Origin: Nitrospirota bacterium | GTDB lineage: Bacteria > Nitrospirota > Thermodesulfovibrionia > Thermodesulfovibrionales > JdFR-88 | Length of the DNA stretch: 64,000 nucleotides | Reading direction: 5' to 3' | Assembly (NCBI GenBank): GCA_021840255.1 | Contig: JAKBYX010000004.1 | Location: forward strand, 62,001 to 126,000 | Shown here: positions 46,553-54,977 of the stretch, in pieces | Layout of the letters: each line of letters begins with the position of its first letter | How positions within the stretch are numbered: the first letter of the stretch is position 1 | The notes under the pieces: generated by a model | What the model was told of the DNA's origin: nothing | The model's input: the letters and a program-made list of their open reading frames with translations, nothing else | The model's database searches: none | Program-made: the position numbers and the translations under genes

Positions 46553-49324
46553 TTAGACGGTGGACTTTGAAAGGTCCCCTGCCGTTTTGCCCTTTGCCGC
46601 GGCCTGCGCCGCCGCCAGTTTCGCTATCGGGACCCTGTAGGGCGAACAGCTAACGTAATTGAGCCCGATCCTGTGGCAGAACTCAACGGATTTAGGCTCG
46701 CCGCCGTGCTCTCCGCAGATGCCCATCTTCATGCCTTTTTTGGTCTTTCTTCCCTTTTCGACCGCCAGTTTCATAAGTTGGCCCACGCCGTCCTGGTCCA
46801 GGGTTATGAACGGGTCGTCCTCAAGGATGCCCTTTTCAACATAGACGGGCAGGAACCTTCCGGCATCGTCTCTTGAAAGCCCGAATGTGGTCTGCGTAAG
46901 GTCATTGGTGCCGAAGGAGAAGAAGTCCGCCTGGGTGGCTATTTCGCCGGCGGTGATGGCCGCCCTTGCCACCTCGATCATCGTGCCTATGGAATAGTTC
47001 ACCTTCACTTTGCAGTCCTTCTGCACTTCTTCAGCCACACGGATGGCCATCTCCCGCATGCTCTTCAGCTCGTTTACGTGTCCCACCAGCGGGATCATGA
47101 TCTCGGGCTGGACCTTTACCTTCTGTTTCTTAAGCTCGCAGGCGGCCTCCATTATGGCGCGCACCTGCATCTCGTAGATCTCCGGATAGGTAATGCCGAG
47201 GCGGCACCCGCGATGCCCCAACATCGGGTTGAACTCGTGCAGCGCCCGGTTCCTTGCCTTGAGCTTTTCAAACTGCACACCCATCTCGGCAGACAGCTCC
47301 TGAAGCTCATCGTCCGTGTGGGGCAGAAACTCGTGCAGCGGCGGGTCCAGAAGCCGCACAGTCACGGGAAGGCCCTTCATCTCCTTGAATATGCCGATAA
47401 AATCGCCTTTCTGCATGGGCAGGAGCTTCGCAAGCGCCTTCTGCCTGCCTTCCAGGTCGTCTGACAGGATCATCTCCCTGACCGCCTTTATCCTTTCAGG
47501 CTCGAAGAACATATGCTCGGTCCTGCAAAGGCCTATACCCTCGGCGCCAAAGCCCATTGCCGTGGCCGCGTCTTTGGGCGTGTCCGCATTTGCCCATACG
47601 CCCAGCTTCCTGGTCTCATCCGCCCACTTCATTATCGTGGCAAAATCCTTCGTGAGCTCAGGCTGCACCAGCGGCGCTTCTCCCAGGATGACCTCTCCGG
47701 TAGAGCCATTCAGGGTAATGAAATCCCCTTCTTTTACCGTCGTGCTGTTCACGGTGAATATCTTTTTTTCTTCGTCTATGTAGACGGAGCCTGCCCCGGC
47801 CACGCAGCATTTACCCATGCCCCTGGCCACAACGGCGGCGTGGGAGGTCATTCCGCCCCTGGCGGTCAGTATGCCCTGCGCGGCGTGCATGCCCCCTATG
47901 TCCTCGGGCGACGTCTCAGGTCTTACAAGAATGACCTTCTCCCCATTCTCGGCGCTGCTCTCGGCGTCCTCGGCGGTGAAGACCACCTTGCCCACGGCCG
48001 CGCCCGGAGAGGCGGGAAGCCCTTTTGTAAGACAGGTTATTTTGGCCTTCGGGTCTATCATGGGGTGCAGGAGCTGATCGAGCTGCTGTGGGTCCAGCCT
48101 CAAAAGGGCCGTCTTTTTATCGATCTGTTTTTCCTTCACCAGGTCTATGGCTATCTTCAGCGCCGCCCTTGCGGTCCTTTTCCCAACCCTGGTCTGAAGC
48201 ATGTACAGCTGGCCTTCCTGGACCGTAAACTCCAGGTCCAGCATGTCCCTGTAGTGTTTTTCCAGTTTCTTGTAGATGGTGTCCAGGGTCTTGTAGGCCT
48301 TGGGCAACCTTCTTTTCAGCTCATCTATATGCATCGGGGTGCGGATGCCGGCCACCACGTCTTCGCCCTGGGCGTTTATCAGGCACTCCGCAAAGAAGCG
48401 CTTCTGGCCGGTGGATGGGTCGCGCGTGAAGCCTACGCCTGTACCCGAATTGTCCCCCATATTGCCAAAGACCATGGTCTGGACGTTGCAGGCCGTCCCA
48501 AGATTGTCCGGTATGTCGTTTAACTTCCTGTATTTGACCGCCCTGTCCCCGAACCATGAACCAAAGACGGCGTTGATCGCCATACCCAGCTGTTTGAGCG
48601 GGTCTTCGGGGAAGTCTGAACCGGTTTCCTTCCGGTATATGGACTTGAAGGTTTCAACCAGCTCCTTCAGGTCTTCCGCCGTAAGGCCGGTGTCTTCTTT
48701 CTGGCCCTTGGCTTTTTTCATGGCTTCCAGGGCATCCTCGAACTTCTTTTTGCTTATGGCCATGACAATGCTGCCGAACATGCCTATGAACCGCCTGTAG
48801 GCGTCGTAGGCGAAGCGCTCGTTACCGGTTTTTCTTATAAGGCCCTGGAGGGTCTCTTTATTAAGCCCCAGGTTAAGGACTGTGTCCATCATGCCCGGCA
48901 TGGAGAATTTCGCGCCGGAACGGACAGAAACGAGAAGCGGGTTGGATGCGTCACCAAACTTCATCCCCATCGCCTTCTCGACTTTTTTCATGTTATCAAG
49001 CACTTGTTCCCACATGCCGCCGGGGTAGCGCTTGCCATTATTGAAATAGGCGTTGCAGGCCTCGGTAGTAATCGAAAAACCGGCCGGGACCGGAAGCCCA
49101 AGCCTGCTCATCTCCGCAAGCCCCGCGCCTTTGCCGCCCAGGAGGTCCTTCATGCTGCCCTGGCCGTCGGCCTTTCCCATGCCAAAAAAATAAACCCATT
49201 TTTGCCTTTTTTGCCTTGCCGCAACTTTGCCTCCCCTGCTTGCGGCAACCCTTACGGCAGCTTTTTTTGGGGATATTTTTGTCTTTTGTTTTGCGACCTT
49301 CCCTGTTTTAGCAGCTATAGCCAT
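46553..49324 (-). CDS. ppdK: Pyruvate, phosphate dikinase
   Basis: Interconverts pyruvate, ATP and Pi with phosphoenolpyruvate, AMP and PPi. The enzyme core starts at FGMGKADGQGSMKDLLGGKG; GGMTSHAAVVARGMGKCCVAG has the phosphorylated His, and the C-terminal PEP-binding domain contains GTNDLTQTTFG and GICGEHGGEP. Start: GGAGGGAG is five bases before the ATG at 49324 (923 residues), while the frame is open to 49393. The first 45 residues before FGMGK are unusual: Lys/Ala/Arg-rich (KTGKVAKQKTKISPKKAAV), like a histone tail, without a known PPDK function. Confidence 0.95.
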   Translation of the reverse strand: MAIAAKTGKVAKQKTKISPKKAAVRVAASRGGKVAARQKRQKWVYFFGMGKADGQGSMKDLLGGKGAGLAEMSRLGLPVPAGFSITTEACNAYFNNGKRYPGGMWEQVLDNMKKVEKAMGMKFGDASNPLLVSVRSGAKFSMPGMMDTVLNLGLNKETLQGLIRKTGNERFAYDAYRRFIGMFGSIVMAISKKKFEDALEAMKKAKGQKEDTGLTAEDLKELVETFKSIYRKETGSDFPEDPLKQLGMAINAVFGSWFGDRAVKYRKLNDIPDNLGTACNVQTMVFGNMGDNSGTGVGFTRDPSTGQKRFFAECLINAQGEDVVAGIRTPMHIDELKRRLPKAYKTLDTIYKKLEKHYRDMLDLEFTVQEGQLYMLQTRVGKRTARAALKIAIDLVKEKQIDKKTALLRLDPQQLDQLLHPMIDPKAKITCLTKGLPASPGAAVGKVVFTAEDAESSAENGEKVILVRPETSPEDIGGMHAAQGILTARGGMTSHAAVVARGMGKCCVAGAGSVYIDEEKKIFTVNSTTVKEGDFITLNGSTGEVILGEAPLVQPELTKDFATIMKWADETRKLGVWANADTPKDAATAMGFGAEGIGLCRTEHMFFEPERIKAVREMILSDDLEGRQKALAKLLPMQKGDFIGIFKEMKGLPVTVRLLDPPLHEFLPHTDDELQELSAEMGVQFEKLKARNRALHEFNPMLGHRGCRLGITYPEIYEMQVRAIMEAACELKKQKVKVQPEIMIPLVGHVNELKSMREMAIRVAEEVQKDCKVKVNYSIGTMIEVARAAITAGEIATQADFFSFGTNDLTQTTFGLSRDDAGRFLPVYVEKGILEDDPFITLDQDGVGQLMKLAVEKGRKTKKGMKMGICGEHGGEPKSVEFCHRIGLNYVSCSPYRVPIAKLAAAQAAAKGKTAGDLSKSTV

Positions 49325-49453
49325 CGAAACTCCCTCCAGAGCTGATATAATTTTCATTTTTCCGCAGGAGTTATAATTTACCGCATAAGGCATTGGATTT
49401 CAATAGGATTATAGCTGGATGAGGTATTTTTATGGGCCTATAGAATGGTTCAG

Positions 49454-49475
49454 GCCGCCAAGCGGCGGCGTTTTT
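49454..49475 (+). terminator. Orphan GC hairpin with T-run before ppdK
   Basis: GCCGCC (49454-49459) pairs with GGCGGC (49464-49469), then G and five T on the plus strand. No plus-strand gene precedes it, so its role is unclear. It is in the gap 49394-49552 between ppdK and metG. Confidence 0.35.
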
Positions 49476-49552
49476 CGCTTTCTACGCCATTTTTATGCCC
49501 TTCGGGCATCGAATGCCGTCCGCCCACCCACACAAATCGCTGACGACGCCTT

Positions 49553-51631
49553 TTACTTTATCTTTGCGCCAGCCAGTACGGCCTTTTCGGTCGTAAGGAC
49601 GGACAGCGTCCCTTCGGAGTCCGTTGCGGCAAGGAGCATCCCCCTGGATTCAAGCCCCATGAGCTTTGCCGGTTTCAGGTTGGCCACTATAATGACTGTT
49701 TTGCCTTCCAGTTCTTCCGGACTGTATTGCTTTCCGATTCCGGCTATTACCTGCCTAGGGCCTTCTTCGGCCAGATCCACCTCCAGGCGGAGCAGCTTGT
49801 TGGACCCCTTTACGGGTTCAGCCTTCAGGACCTTGCCGGTCTTCAGCTCTACCTTTGCGAAATCTTCGATGCCTATAAGATTTTCCGTTTTTTGCTCCGC
49901 GGCGGGCTGAACAGCTTCTTCCTGCTTTTTTGATTCCTCCTGCAATTTTCGGGTCTCCTTTTGCTTTATTTCAGGGGTTCCGCTAATTTTCGTCTTCGCT
50001 ATTAAGGGTGGGGCTAATACAATTCTTGGGAAAAGGGCATTTCCTTTGTTCACTTTTATTCCGGGAATCGGATATTCGCCCCATTCGATTAGTTTGGGAT
50101 TGCTCCGCAGTTCTTTTTCAATATCTTGTTCTATCCCAAGTTGATTCCATATCTCCTGGGCAGTGGAAGGCATTACTGGATAAATATATATAGCTATCAA
50201 TCTAAGAGATTCGGCCAGTGCGTAAAGAACGTTAGAAAGGGTAGCTTGGTCTTTTTCTTTCCACGGGGCAGAGTCTTCTATGCATTTATTGACCCATTTA
50301 ACAGCGATTTCCCAAAAATAATTGAGGGCCGCGAAAAAATTCAGATGGGCGTAATGGTTTTCAAATACTTGGTCCTTTTCCAAGTTCAAAAAGGTCTCTT
50401 TTACATCGCCTTCTAATGTTAGTTGCTGTCCCGATTCTGAGTAGATATTTTTCCTGAATTTAATAGAGATTGGTTGGGGAATAGTGCCTTCTCTATATTT
50501 CTCAATCATCGTTAAGGTTCTGCTTAAAAGATTCCCAAGGTCGTTTGCGAGGTCCGTGTTGACCCTCTGGTCGAGCGCCGATTCTGAAAAATCACCATCA
50601 TGACCAAAAGGTATTTCCCTCATGAGGAAATACCTGAAGGCGTCCACCGCGTGCTCGCGCTTTATTCCATAGCCTTCCAATTTATGGCAAACCTTTGCCG
50701 GGTCCACCACGTTGCCAACGGACTTGGACATCTTTTTCCCTTCTATGGTCCACCAGCCGTGGGCGAATATCGTGCGGGGCAGGGGAAGCCCAAGGGCCAT
50801 AAGCATCGTGGACCAGTAGACAGCATGGGTAGTAAGGATGTCTTTTCCTATAAGGTGGGCATCCGCGGGCCACCAGTCCACTTCAGCGGGTGCAAGATAA
50901 CCGGGCCCTGAATAGTAGTTCACCAGGGCATCGAACCAGACGTAGGTGACGAACTCCTCATCAAAAGGCAGGGGGATCCCCCAGGAGAGGCGTTTTTTGG
51001 GCCTTGATATGCAGAGGTCCCCCAGGGTCTGGTTCTTTAAAAATCCCAGCACCTCGTTCTTCCTCGTATCAGGCTGGATATAAGAAGGATTTTTTTCTAT
51101 GTATTCAATAAGACGCCCCTGGAAGCGGGACATAAGAAAGAAAAAATTCTGCTCCTCTATCTTCTCGACTTCCCTTCCGCAGTCCGGGCATCTGCCTTCT
51201 ACAAGGTCCTTTTCGGTCCAGAACCTTTCATCCGGGGTGCAGTACCAGCCCTCATAGGAGCGCTTCTCAATGAGCTTGTCATCCCAGAGTTTTTGAAGGA
51301 GCTCCCGGACGGCCTTCTTATGCCCCGGGTCCGTGGTGCGGATGAAGGCGTCGTTTGAGATGTTAAGGGTCTTCCAGAGATTTTTAAAATTTTCGGCCAT
51401 CAGACTGGCATGCTCCTTGGGAGAAAGCCCCCTGGCCTCAGCCGCTTTCTGGACCTTCTGGCCGTGCTCGTCCGTTCCGGTCAGGAAAAAAACCTCTCTT
51501 CCGCGCCCCCGGTGATAGCGGGCAAGGATATCCGCCGCGATGGTCGTATAGGCATGTCCGATGTGCGGGATATCGTTTACGTAATATATCGGCGTGGTCA
51601 CATAGAATTTTCTTAGTTCCTGGGAGCTCAT
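49553..51631 (-). CDS. metG: Methionyl-tRNA synthetase with C-terminal tRNA-binding domain
   Basis: Charges tRNA-Met. The HIGH-type motif is PHIGHAYTTI (about residue 20) and the KMSKS loop is GKKMSKSVGN (about 300). A zinc knuckle contains CPDCGREVEKIEEQNFF. After a low-complexity linker (EEAVQPAAEQKTE), the C-terminal EMAP-II-like OB domain begins IGIEDFAKVELKTGKVL and runs to the end. 692 residues fits the long bacterial dimeric form. Operon context: followed by ppdK on the same strand after about 230 bases. Confidence 0.96.
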   Translation of the reverse strand: MSSQELRKFYVTTPIYYVNDIPHIGHAYTTIAADILARYHRGRGREVFFLTGTDEHGQKVQKAAEARGLSPKEHASLMAENFKNLWKTLNISNDAFIRTTDPGHKKAVRELLQKLWDDKLIEKRSYEGWYCTPDERFWTEKDLVEGRCPDCGREVEKIEEQNFFFLMSRFQGRLIEYIEKNPSYIQPDTRKNEVLGFLKNQTLGDLCISRPKKRLSWGIPLPFDEEFVTYVWFDALVNYYSGPGYLAPAEVDWWPADAHLIGKDILTTHAVYWSTMLMALGLPLPRTIFAHGWWTIEGKKMSKSVGNVVDPAKVCHKLEGYGIKREHAVDAFRYFLMREIPFGHDGDFSESALDQRVNTDLANDLGNLLSRTLTMIEKYREGTIPQPISIKFRKNIYSESGQQLTLEGDVKETFLNLEKDQVFENHYAHLNFFAALNYFWEIAVKWVNKCIEDSAPWKEKDQATLSNVLYALAESLRLIAIYIYPVMPSTAQEIWNQLGIEQDIEKELRSNPKLIEWGEYPIPGIKVNKGNALFPRIVLAPPLIAKTKISGTPEIKQKETRKLQEESKKQEEAVQPAAEQKTENLIGIEDFAKVELKTGKVLKAEPVKGSNKLLRLEVDLAEEGPRQVIAGIGKQYSPEELEGKTVIIVANLKPAKLMGLESRGMLLAATDSEGTLSVLTTEKAVLAGAKIK

Positions 51632-51725
51632 CGGGGGGCCTTTTCAGGGCAAATAAAAAACCTTATTGTGATTTCGCATTTCAAATAAAATCAAATTAAA
51701 TCAAAAAGCGCCTTTTTATTTTGCA

Positions 51726-53015
51726 TTAAACGCCCGGGTTACCGGAGGGCCCTGGGTTCTGGGGCGGATTCTGATTGTTCAGATTGCCAGGGACGTTGCC
51801 CTTATTGCCCCGTTTCCTCCATCTCTTTTTCTTTTTCTTTTTTTGGATTTGGCTGTCCTGGGACGGCGCATTCAGTGGTGCGTTCAGAACATCGGACGAA
51901 GCAATGCCCTCAGCGATCGGCCCCTGCTGGATATTCATAGTGGGCAGAGTGTCCTTGGGCCCCGTATCCCTGTGCAACGTGTCCTGTGGCGGAGTGTCCT
52001 TCGGCCTCATTTCCCCGGAATGGGGTCTCTTTGCTTTTGATTCGGGCCGTCCCTGGGCCCGCGGCCCACGGGCCTGTTGTCCTTGCCTGCCCCGGAGATC
52101 ATTCGTTCCGCCCCTCTCCCGGGAATCATTCGCCCTCCTGGCGGGGCCTGGTTCCTGCTCCTGGGTCTGGTTGCGCCGCTCGAAGTTCTTTTTTGGGTTT
52201 TTCCCCGCGCGGAACGGTTCCCGCCTTCTCTCAGGATGGGCTGTGTCCGGTGTTTTTTGACCTTGCTCCGCCTTTGTCATGGTCCCTGATGTTACCGCCT
52301 CATCCGCAGAGACCTCCGCGATGATTTCTTTCTCTTCCGTGGCCTCGCCTTCGCTTGCTTCCTTGCGGCATGAATTGTTGCCGTATTCGTAGCTCAGGCA
52401 GCACATGAGCCTTCCGCAGATGCCTGAAAGCTTGCCCGTGTTTAGCACGAGTTCTTGTTTTTTGGCCATTTTTATGGATATGGGGGCGAAATTCGAAAGG
52501 AAGGACGCGCAGCATAACTGCCTGCCGCACAGGCCAAGGCCGCCCGTCATTTTTGCTTCATCCCTTACGCCCACCTGCCTCATCTCTATGCGGGTGCGGA
52601 ATTTCTGGGCCAGGTCTTTTACCAGTTCCCGGAAATCTATCCTCTTTTCGGAGATGAAGTAAAAGATTATCCTTTTTCTGTCCAGCGTGGCCTCGGTGCG
52701 TATGAGCTTCATCTGCAGGCCGCGGGCCATCACCCTTTCGCGGCAGAAATCAAACGCCTCTTTTTCCGTCCCCGCATTAGCCTGGCTCTCCCGAATATCT
52801 TCTTCGGAGGCCATCCTTAACACCTTTTTGTACTCCTTGGCTTCCTTGTGTTCCGCGGCTGCGGGGGCCATTGACTTGCGTACGACCTTGCCTATCGAAA
52901 GTCCGAGGTCCGACTCCACGATAACCATGTCTCCCGGTTTGAGCGCCATCTCCCCGGACTCGAAATCATAAAGCTTTCCGCATTGCTTGAATCTTATGCA
53001 AACGATATCAGACAT
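51726..53015 (-). CDS. ricT: RicT/PSP1-domain protein with long disordered tail
   Basis: A PSP1 C-terminal-domain protein, the YaaT/RicT family; RicT in Bacillus forms the RicAFT complex with iron-sulfur clusters that assists RNase Y. The conserved core (residues 1-270) starts MSDIVCIRFKQCGKLYDFES and holds LGLCGRQLCCASFL and GICGRLMCCLSYEYG, the Cys pairs. Beyond residue 280 the chain is a Pro/Gln/Arg/Gly-rich tail with DTPPQDTLHRDTGPKDTLPT-like repeats and a KKKKKKRWRKRG basic patch, not found in most family members. The start at 53015 overlaps the holB stop by eight bases. The larger frame to 53138 is inside holB. Confidence 0.85.
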   Translation of the reverse strand: MSDIVCIRFKQCGKLYDFESGEMALKPGDMVIVESDLGLSIGKVVRKSMAPAAAEHKEAKEYKKVLRMASEEDIRESQANAGTEKEAFDFCRERVMARGLQMKLIRTEATLDRKRIIFYFISEKRIDFRELVKDLAQKFRTRIEMRQVGVRDEAKMTGGLGLCGRQLCCASFLSNFAPISIKMAKKQELVLNTGKLSGICGRLMCCLSYEYGNNSCRKEASEGEATEEKEIIAEVSADEAVTSGTMTKAEQGQKTPDTAHPERRREPFRAGKNPKKNFERRNQTQEQEPGPARRANDSRERGGTNDLRGRQGQQARGPRAQGRPESKAKRPHSGEMRPKDTPPQDTLHRDTGPKDTLPTMNIQQGPIAEGIASSDVLNAPLNAPSQDSQIQKKKKKKRWRKRGNKGNVPGNLNNQNPPQNPGPSGNPGV

Positions 53016-54030
53016 CTTTATTTTGTTTAAAAACCCTTTTTCCTGACGGCGGGAGCAACCTTTTGAGCATTCCCGCGGTATAGTTCCATAAGATGGATTT
53101 GTTGGGGTTATACACCAGGCCTTCTCTGATTTCCGCAACCCCCCGATAACAATCTATTATAACTTCTTCTTCCGCCGTTTTGAAAAGGGATTTCAATTCC
53201 GCGGGGACCTCAAGGCCAAACAGCTGCAGGTCCTCCCTGCCTGTTGCCTTGAGCACCAGCATGTCTCTAAGAAAAAGTTCGAGGCCGTCCAGGAAATCCT
53301 CTATCTCTTCCTTGTCCGCCCAGGAGGGACTTTTGCCGGCTTTGGAAAAAAGCATCTCATGGAGTGATCTAAGGAAATCCTGCCTTTTTTTTAGGATGTC
53401 TCCGCCCTTGCCGTTGTCAATGACAAGCCCCGGCCTGCCCATGGAAAGGCCAATAAGGGTGCGGAGCATTTTTTCTCCGGTGGCTTTCAGCCGGTCTTTT
53501 ATCAAATAGGCCATGTCATTACCGGACAGGGGTTTGAAGCTGACCGCCTGGCATCTGGACCGTATGGTGTCAGGAAGCCTCTCCGGATTCGAGCTTGCCA
53601 GTATTATGACGCTGCCCTGCGGCGGTTCCTCGAGACATTTCAGAAACGCGTTTGCCGCCTCGATTTTCATAAGATGAGCCTCGTCCACGATGGCCACTTT
53701 AAAGCTCCCCTCGTATGCGGAAAGTGAGAGCGCTTCTTCCAGATTTCTTATCTCGTCTATCTTAATGACCCCTTTTTCCGGCCGGACTTCCTTTACATCC
53801 GGGTGCGCGCCCGCCTCTATGCGCCTGCAGGAAGCGCAGCTGCCGCACGCGTCCCCGTCAGCCTCCGGTTCCGCGCAATTAAGAGCCTTCGCGAAATTTA
53901 CCGCGGTAAGGCGTTTGCCTATGCCGGAGGGGCCATGAAAGAGATAAGCGGAGGCGGCTTTCCGCTTTGTAACGGCGCTTTTCAATATCTTTATCGCGCT
54001 TTCCTGCCCTATGACATCTTTTAAAGCCAT
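53008..54030 (-). CDS. holB: DNA polymerase III delta' subunit
   Basis: A clamp-loader AAA+ subunit. YLFHGPSGIGKRLTAVNFAK is the Walker A region, the CGSCASCRRIEAGAHPD zinc module follows, and ANAFLKCLEEPPQGSVII with LPDTIRSRCQAVSFKPL (sensor/SRC) match DnaX/HolB. 340 residues. The ATG at 54030 lies six bases after an extended -10 box with no SD. holB and ricT are a coupled pair. Confidence 0.9.
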   Translation of the reverse strand: MALKDVIGQESAIKILKSAVTKRKAASAYLFHGPSGIGKRLTAVNFAKALNCAEPEADGDACGSCASCRRIEAGAHPDVKEVRPEKGVIKIDEIRNLEEALSLSAYEGSFKVAIVDEAHLMKIEAANAFLKCLEEPPQGSVIILASSNPERLPDTIRSRCQAVSFKPLSGNDMAYLIKDRLKATGEKMLRTLIGLSMGRPGLVIDNGKGGDILKKRQDFLRSLHEMLFSKAGKSPSWADKEEIEDFLDGLELFLRDMLVLKATGREDLQLFGLEVPAELKSLFKTAEEEVIIDCYRGVAEIREGLVYNPNKSILWNYTAGMLKRLLPPSGKRVFKQNKDV

Positions 54031-54036
54031 CAAATT

Positions 54037-54045
54037 AGAATACCA
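54037..54045 (-). promoter_or_regulatory. Extended -10 promoter of holB
   Basis: Minus strand TGG-TATTCT (54037-54045), matching TGnTATAAT with one change, no clear -35. The ATG of holB lies six bases downstream. Confidence 0.4.
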
Positions 54046-54074
54046 TACAAGACAAACCCCTCTTTTTTTTCATG

Positions 54075-54290
54075 TATAATTTGCTCAAAAGAGGGGGGCA
54101 GGCTAAAAAAAACCAAATCGCAAGGGGAGGACGTATGGCGTGAGCGCAGAGGAGTGGCGCAAGCGCGCCACATGAGGCGGCGCAATCTGAAAGACCCGGC
54201 GCGGTATACACGGAATGCCGGCAAAACGGTGAGACGCCACGTAGCGGAGCGAATGCCGTCCGCCCTCCACACCAATGAAAGGAGGCTTGG
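54075..54290 (+). ncRNA. Structured 5' leader upstream of the holin-like gene
   Basis: A TATAAT at 54075-54080 gives a predicted leader of about 205 bases. Nested pairings are visible: GGACG (54129-54133) with CGTCC (54257-54261), TGGCGT (54136-54141) with ACGCCA (54234-54239), hairpin GTGGCGC/GCGCCAC (54154-54171, loop AAGC), and CCGGC (54196-54200) with GCCGG (54217-54221). The order is that of a multibranch RNA. It may be a riboswitch-like or structured non-coding RNA; no known family is recognised. Confidence 0.4.
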
Positions 54291-54293
54291 CCT

Positions 54294-54542
54294 ATGAGGC
54301 TTAAACCGCTGGCATTGGGTTTTACACTCGGCGTCATATGGGGCGCAAACATCTTTTTTACTACGTGGCTTTCTTATTTCACCGGTTATGGCGTCCGCTT
54401 TCTGATGGTCATGGAAGGTCTTTATCCGGGCTACTCGGTGACCCCATTGGGCAGTTTCATAGGGTTTCTTTATGGTTTTGCGGACCTTTTTATTGGTGGG
54501 GTGCTGGTGGGGCTGATCTATAACGGATTTCAGGGAGCCTGA
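54294..54542 (+). CDS. Small two-helix 'bacteriophage holin'-type membrane protein
   Basis: An 82-residue membrane protein with two hydrophobic segments (LALGFTLGVIWGANIFFTTW and IGFLYGFADLFIGGVLVGL) and YPGYSVTPLGSF between. It matches the pattern of proteins annotated as 'bacteriophage holin' in many chromosomes that lie outside prophages; function unknown. AAAGGAGG is just upstream of the ATG. No lysin or phage gene is near. Confidence 0.65.
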   Translation: MRLKPLALGFTLGVIWGANIFFTTWLSYFTGYGVRFLMVMEGLYPGYSVTPLGSFIGFLYGFADLFIGGVLVGLIYNGFQGA

Positions 54543-54637
54543 CGCATTGGTATTTATAAAACGGCGGGAATTACCGCACTTTCATTGGATTGACTTATTG
54601 CCCTGATATGCTAGCTTGGAATCAGGAGGTGATAGAT

Positions 54638-54841
54638 ATGCCACATCATACGGCGGAGCATGTAAAGGAAAAAAAACACCAGCTAAAGCAGATCGACTGC
54701 GGGCCTGAGTGCGGGTTCCTTATCAGAAGCCATGACGAAAAAGAGATCGTAGACATAACCAAAAAGCACGTGAAGCAGTTCCACGGGATGGATATGTCCG
54801 AACAGGACATAAAGAAGGACATCGAGAACGTAAAGGGATAG
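54638..54841 (+). CDS. DUF1059-family small protein
   Basis: A 67-residue protein of the DUF1059 family: IDCGPECGFLIRSHDEKEIVDI with a CxxxCGF core and then HVKQFHGMDMSEQDIKK. AGGAGGTG is well placed before the ATG at 54638; an earlier in-frame ATG at 54590 lacks a site. Often found near stress-related genes; function unknown. Followed by a strong terminator. Confidence 0.8.
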   Translation: MPHHTAEHVKEKKHQLKQIDCGPECGFLIRSHDEKEIVDITKKHVKQFHGMDMSEQDIKKDIENVKG

Positions 54842-54864
54842 CGTCCCATTGTGTTAAAAAACGT

Positions 54865-54894
54865 AAAAAAGGGCGGGATGTTCCGCCCTTTTTT
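54865..54894 (+). terminator. Intrinsic terminator after the DUF1059 gene
   Basis: GGGCGG (54871-54876) pairs with CCGCCC (54883-54888) around a 6-base loop, with AAAAAA before and TTTTTT after, extending the stem to 12 pairs. It also faces the MEMO gene 3' end. Confidence 0.9.
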
Positions 54895-54977
54895 ATTTTA
54901 TTTTCCCGGTATTTTGCTTTTGCCGCTGGATTTTTTTTGTTTTTGTTTTTTGTTTTTGTTGTTTTTTGAGCAGAAAA

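Noticed and set aside
49509-49524. A 16-base string CGAATGCCGTCCGCCC at about 49.5 kb that recurs in the structured leader at about 54.25 kb
   Set aside because: One 16-base match is expected by chance in about 64 kb at this composition, and the flanks differ. It is not evidence of a repeat family.
54294-54542. A phage lysis module
   Set aside because: The holin-like gene has no lysin, tail or integrase neighbours and the family occurs outside prophages.
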